DNA from: Burkholderia ambifaria
GTDB lineage: Bacteria > Pseudomonadota > Gammaproteobacteria > Burkholderiales > Burkholderiaceae
Assembly: GCF_001443045.1 (NCBI RefSeq)
Contig: NZ_LKPJ01000001.1
Span: 428,698 to 492,697, forward strand
Reading direction: 5' to 3'
Length of the DNA: 64,000 bases
The notes below the pieces were generated by a model. It had not been told where the DNA came from. It did not search any database and saw only the letters and a program-made list of their open reading frames with translations. Numbering within the stretch: position 1 is the first letter of the stretch; each line of letters opens with the position of its first letter. Position numbers and translations under genes: made by a program. Shown here piece by piece: positions 61,057-64,000 of this stretch.

Positions 61057-63525
61057 TCAGCCCAGCAGGCGAATACGAACAAGTTCGGTGAAGAGGCTCT
61101 TCTGATGCGGCATCTGGCCGGACTCATCCGTCAACACCTTAAGCACACCGCCATCGTCCCGTTTGATCTCAGCCTGGACATTGGCAAGCGGCTCACCGGT
61201 GGAAGGATTCCTCATAACGTAGGTATCGGCGAACTTCGCGTGCTTCCACGTATTCATCGACTCGGCAAGCGAACTCGGCCCTTGACGACTGAACGCCGCC
61301 GACTTGATCGTTCGGTTTCCTTGAGTCCCATCTTCGATGCCGGTCGACGAGATTCGGACGTACGAACCACCGCATTTGAGAATGAGCTCGCTCTTCGCTT
61401 CGATCGTCACCCTGCCGTTGGCACTCGTCATCCGCATGTCCTTGTCCGACAGCAGATGCATCTCGTCGCTCTGTGCCGGTATCTCCACCTTCCCGCACGC
61501 CGCAAAAAGCTTCACTCCCAGTTTCTGCGCGAAGATCGACACAAGTTCGCCAGCCGCGACCGTAAACCGCCTCATCACACCGATGTCCGCGTTCCCACCC
61601 GCCGTTGCAATCAGATGATCCTTCGCGCTCAGTTGAAGATCGGTTCCCGAGACCAACCCCATACCGTCCGGCGCACTCACGAGCACACCGGATTTCTTCA
61701 ACTCCTTCAGCGTTCCCTCAAACAACGCACGCTGACGCTCATAATCTGCCGCTACTGCCTGCGCCGCGCTGGCTGTCTCGCCCAATCCGCGCATTTGCTG
61801 CAGCGCCAGATCGAGCAAGCCTTGCGCACCCTGCATCCCAAGCTGCTCGCCAACGCCTCCAGCCTGAGCTTCAGCCGTCACCAGCACACCCTTTGCACCT
61901 CGAATCGCAACATGCTCGTCCGTGCGCAATTCTGCGCCCTGTCCACGCGCCTTGCGATCACCGTCGACCATATGCCCCAGATTCAGCTCACTGGTCTGAA
62001 ACGGCGTCGTCAGGTGAACATGCTCGACACCCTCCTTATCCTCCATCCGCAACTCATTCCGCGCAGCCGTCCGAATCAGGTTACGCGTATGGTTCAGATT
62101 GTTCACCAGATCCGGATGCACGCTGTCATGCATTGCTCCGATGATCACCGGCCGGTTCGGATCGCCGTCCGTATGGACGATCGCCACCTCCGCCCCGTCG
62201 ATCAACGGAAAGTGATGCCCGTAGTTGTCGCCGCTATATGGCTTCGCAAACCGCACCGGCCGGCTGGTCCCACCCGGGCTCCATTCATCGAGATCGAACG
62301 GCAGCTTGATCACGTACCAGCCTTGCTCGGTCAGATACGCATACTTGTAGTTGCCCGGCGACGTAATCCTCGCCGGCAGAATCCCGTCGACCACCGGCCG
62401 CGAAACCGAAGTCATCGACGTGCGCCACACGCGATCCGACGGAATCCCCTCGAACGCTACCCAGTACGCCTCGCTCCGCCCGCCGTGCGACTCGACCGAC
62501 GTGATGAAAACCCCGTGCCTCGCATCGGCCGGATTAGGCTCGACCCGCATCACCTCGCCGGCTTCGAGCCAGAACGGATTGCCCGTCCCCTTGAACGTGA
62601 CCTGCCCGGCCAGATACGCTTCATGCCGCAGCCGGGCAACCTGCTTACCCTCTTCCGGCGTCTCGTAATGCTCGCCCCAGCGATAATCGACCGCGTTCGT
62701 CGTCTTGTCGTCGCGTGCCGTGTTTTCCTCTACAAGCAACGACATCTCAGCCTGCCGATGGTTGTAGTCATGCAACCGCACCGCCTCCGGCACGCGCTTC
62801 GTCTCGCGCCCGAGCGTCTTGATCGCATCGGCACCGACACTCTCGAGCCCCGAGTCCCGCCGATACGGCACCGTGCGCTGCTTGCGCGCATACGCATCCA
62901 GATCGTCGCCGAACACGACCACCGCGCGATCCTTCTTCTGCTCCCAGCGAAACCAGATGCCCTCTTCCGCACAAATGCGCTGAATGAAGGCAAACGTCGT
63001 CTCGTGATACTGCGTCACGTACTCACGGCGCTTGTATTGCCCGCGCAGCTGGAACCGGAAGTCGACACCCGCGCGGTAGCCGTAGTGGCGCAGCGTGTCG
63101 GTCACGATCTCCTCGACCGACTGTTTCTGAAACAGCCGACTGGTCACGCCGCGATCGAGATCCGCCAGCATCGGTTCGAGCACGACCCGGTAGCGCGCCT
63201 CGTCCGCCGACGTCTCGAGCTCGTCGAACTGCGTAATGACCCCGTGAACCGTATACGCCGCAGGCTTCGCACTGAACTGCGCCGCGTTCTCCCCGAACAT
63301 CTTCCGCAGGTAATCCATGTCCGGATCGACTGGATCCGCAATGAACTTCGCCGGCCGTCCCAGCACCTGGTCCATCGGAATTCCCGCCGCCGGGCTCGTG
63401 AATTCGATCTCGTATCGATAGAGCCGGCTCACGCGGTCGAGCCCCGTGAACTTCAGGATCGAGAACGGCGCCGGATGCGGTGCCAGCTTCAATTCATAAG
63501 CCTGCGTAGGCAAAATCATCGACAT
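61057..63525 (-). CDS. vgrG: VgrG: T6SS spike protein
   Basis: An 822-residue VgrG. The N-terminal gp27-like domain begins YELKLAPHPAPFSILKFTGLDRVSR. The middle gp5 OB-fold part includes DEWSPGGTSRPVRFAKPYSG and PNRPVIIGAMHDS. A C-terminal DUF2345-like beta-helix region contains MRRFTVAAGELVSIFAQKLGVK. It caps the Hcp tube and should carry the Tle4 lipase encoded next. A GAGGG ribosome site supports ATG 63525; the frame is open further upstream. An IS element lies about 100 bp upstream. Confidence 0.93.
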   Translation of the reverse strand: MSMILPTQAYELKLAPHPAPFSILKFTGLDRVSRLYRYEIEFTSPAAGIPMDQVLGRPAKFIADPVDPDMDYLRKMFGENAAQFSAKPAAYTVHGVITQFDELETSADEARYRVVLEPMLADLDRGVTSRLFQKQSVEEIVTDTLRHYGYRAGVDFRFQLRGQYKRREYVTQYHETTFAFIQRICAEEGIWFRWEQKKDRAVVVFGDDLDAYARKQRTVPYRRDSGLESVGADAIKTLGRETKRVPEAVRLHDYNHRQAEMSLLVEENTARDDKTTNAVDYRWGEHYETPEEGKQVARLRHEAYLAGQVTFKGTGNPFWLEAGEVMRVEPNPADARHGVFITSVESHGGRSEAYWVAFEGIPSDRVWRTSMTSVSRPVVDGILPARITSPGNYKYAYLTEQGWYVIKLPFDLDEWSPGGTSRPVRFAKPYSGDNYGHHFPLIDGAEVAIVHTDGDPNRPVIIGAMHDSVHPDLVNNLNHTRNLIRTAARNELRMEDKEGVEHVHLTTPFQTSELNLGHMVDGDRKARGQGAELRTDEHVAIRGAKGVLVTAEAQAGGVGEQLGMQGAQGLLDLALQQMRGLGETASAAQAVAADYERQRALFEGTLKELKKSGVLVSAPDGMGLVSGTDLQLSAKDHLIATAGGNADIGVMRRFTVAAGELVSIFAQKLGVKLFAACGKVEIPAQSDEMHLLSDKDMRMTSANGRVTIEAKSELILKCGGSYVRISSTGIEDGTQGNRTIKSAAFSRQGPSSLAESMNTWKHAKFADTYVMRNPSTGEPLANVQAEIKRDDGGVLKVLTDESGQMPHQKSLFTELVRIRLLG

Positions 63526-63624
63526 GGATTCCCTCGCTTGCGCACAACGCGCCGCGCCGCCGGAGCAACCATCGACGCCCCGGCGGCTCACATGCAAACT
63601 TCAGATCAGTTCTTGGCCTTAGCA

Positions 63625-64000
63625 GGCTGTTGATTTTGGGAACGGTGTAAACGGGCTTAGCGAGCGGTGCGTTAGAGATATCGTGTTCATGACCTTGAGC
63701 GGATCAGCCGATGCGTGGAATGGACGAGATGCAAGAACCGCTGTTCACGACGGTGAAGCTGGAAGACTTCGTGCCGGCCGATCACCCGTTGCGGCCGCTG
63801 CGGCTGCTGGTCAATCAGGCACTGAAGCGGCTCAACGGGTTGTTCGGCACGATCTACGCGGACAGTGGTCGCGCCTCGATTGCACCGGAGAAACTGCTGC
63901 GTGCGTTGTTGCTGCACGTGTTCTACTCGGTCCGCAGCGAGCGCATGCTGATGGAGCAGATGCGCTACAACCTGCTGTTTCGCTGGTTCGTCGGCTTGGC
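63625..64000. mobile_element. Left end of an IS5-type insertion sequence (right end outside window)
   Basis: A transposase gene begins at 63711, and a possible left terminal repeat starts near 63625-63645 (AGGCTGTTGATTTTGGG region). The exact IS end could not be fixed without the right end. The element sits immediately upstream of vgrG in the opposite orientation. Confidence 0.55.
63711..64000 (+). CDS. IS5-family-like transposase (5' part only)
   Basis: The first 96 codons (MRGMDEMQEPLFTTVKLEDF, then VPADHPLRPLRLLVNQALKR, IYADSGRASIAPEKLLRALL and YSVRSERMLMEQMRYNLLFR) match the DUF772-type N-terminal domain of IS5/IS1182-like transposases. The gene runs off the right edge, so the DDE core is not visible. 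Expression could be affected by vgrG or vice versa. The exact IS subfamily is not claimed. Confidence 0.85.
   Translation, partial: MRGMDEMQEPLFTTVKLEDFVPADHPLRPLRLLVNQALKRLNGLFGTIYADSGRASIAPEKLLRALLLHVFYSVRSERMLMEQMRYNLLFRWFVGL

Noticed and set aside
61033..63633. 866-codon open frame on the plus strand opposite vgrG
   Set aside because: It is an antisense shadow: vgrG on the other strand has clear domains, start and ribosome site, while this frame is Arg/His/Leu-rich without motifs.
1..64000. CRISPR arrays, rRNA and tRNA genes
   Set aside because: No regularly spaced repeats, rRNA-like blocks or cloverleaf sequences were found by eye.

Overview
The window is high-GC DNA with dense genes and many ATGA/GTGA stop-start overlaps. 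It reads as a Burkholderia cepacia complex replicon, probably chromosome 2. The best species-level pointers are a cepacian (bce) exopolysaccharide cluster, a Wsp surface-sensing operon carrying a hybrid kinase-receiver protein where Pseudomonas has WspR, and an AndA-type three-component anthranilate dioxygenase beside a cat operon. No rRNA, tRNA or CRISPR array was seen.

Layout. (1) 1-5.7 kb: cepacian genes bceB-bceC-bceD-bceE on the minus strand, running off the left edge, divergent from bceA on the plus strand. They supply GDP-mannose and UDP-glucuronate, the priming glycosyltransferase, a tyrosine phosphatase and the outer-membrane exporter. A protein with a transposase-type DNA-binding N-terminus and an unrelated C-terminus follows (5.7-6.65 kb). 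(2) 7.4-9.9 kb: a rubrerythrin / Fe-S CCG protein / DUF3501 operon. (3) 10.2-12.8 kb: an ECF42-like sigma factor with a VOC protein and two DGPF/YCII proteins. (4) 13-31 kb: mostly housekeeping and stress genes: secreted nuclease, DUF883 and SYLF envelope proteins, AI-2E-type permease, quinone-reductase-like MDR and SDR enzymes, PAP2 phosphatase, MntH, AraC and LysR regulators, OsmC, DyP peroxidase, ABC exporter, riboflavin synthase, ClC channel.

(5) 31.3-40.3 kb: one operon, wspHRR-wspA-B-C-D-E-F, all minus strand. The six wspA-F genes are joined by 4-bp overlaps except at wspC/wspD. It forms a complete chemosensory array: receptor, two CheW couplers, methyltransferase, CheA-type hybrid kinase and methylesterase, with no GGDEF output protein in view. 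(6) 40.8-48 kb: CPA1 cation/proton antiporter, aldehyde dehydrogenase plus acetolactate-synthase-like pair, a RelE-type toxin/antitoxin pair and a DUF445 membrane protein. (7) 48.3-56.4 kb: andAc-Ad-Ab-Aa with divergent andR, then catR divergent from catB-catA-catC. Together these convert anthranilate to catechol and then, via cis,cis-muconate and muconolactone, towards the beta-ketoadipate pathway.

(8) 56.5-63.5 kb: a type VI secretion effector cassette on the minus strand: vgrG, a Tle4-type lipase, two Tli4-type immunity paralogues flanking a small cysteine-rich exported protein, and a TssJ-type lipoprotein. Its middle genes look lower in GC than their flanks, one immunity copy looks frameshifted at its 3' end, and about 195 bp is nearly identical between the two copies. 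(9) 63.6-64 kb: the 5' part of an IS transposase, just upstream of vgrG.

The least explained parts are the T6SS immunity cassette, the transposase-domain fusion beside bceA, the wspC tandem repeat, and an attenuator-like structure in the bceA leader. All functional calls come from reading sequence motifs; no database search was run.
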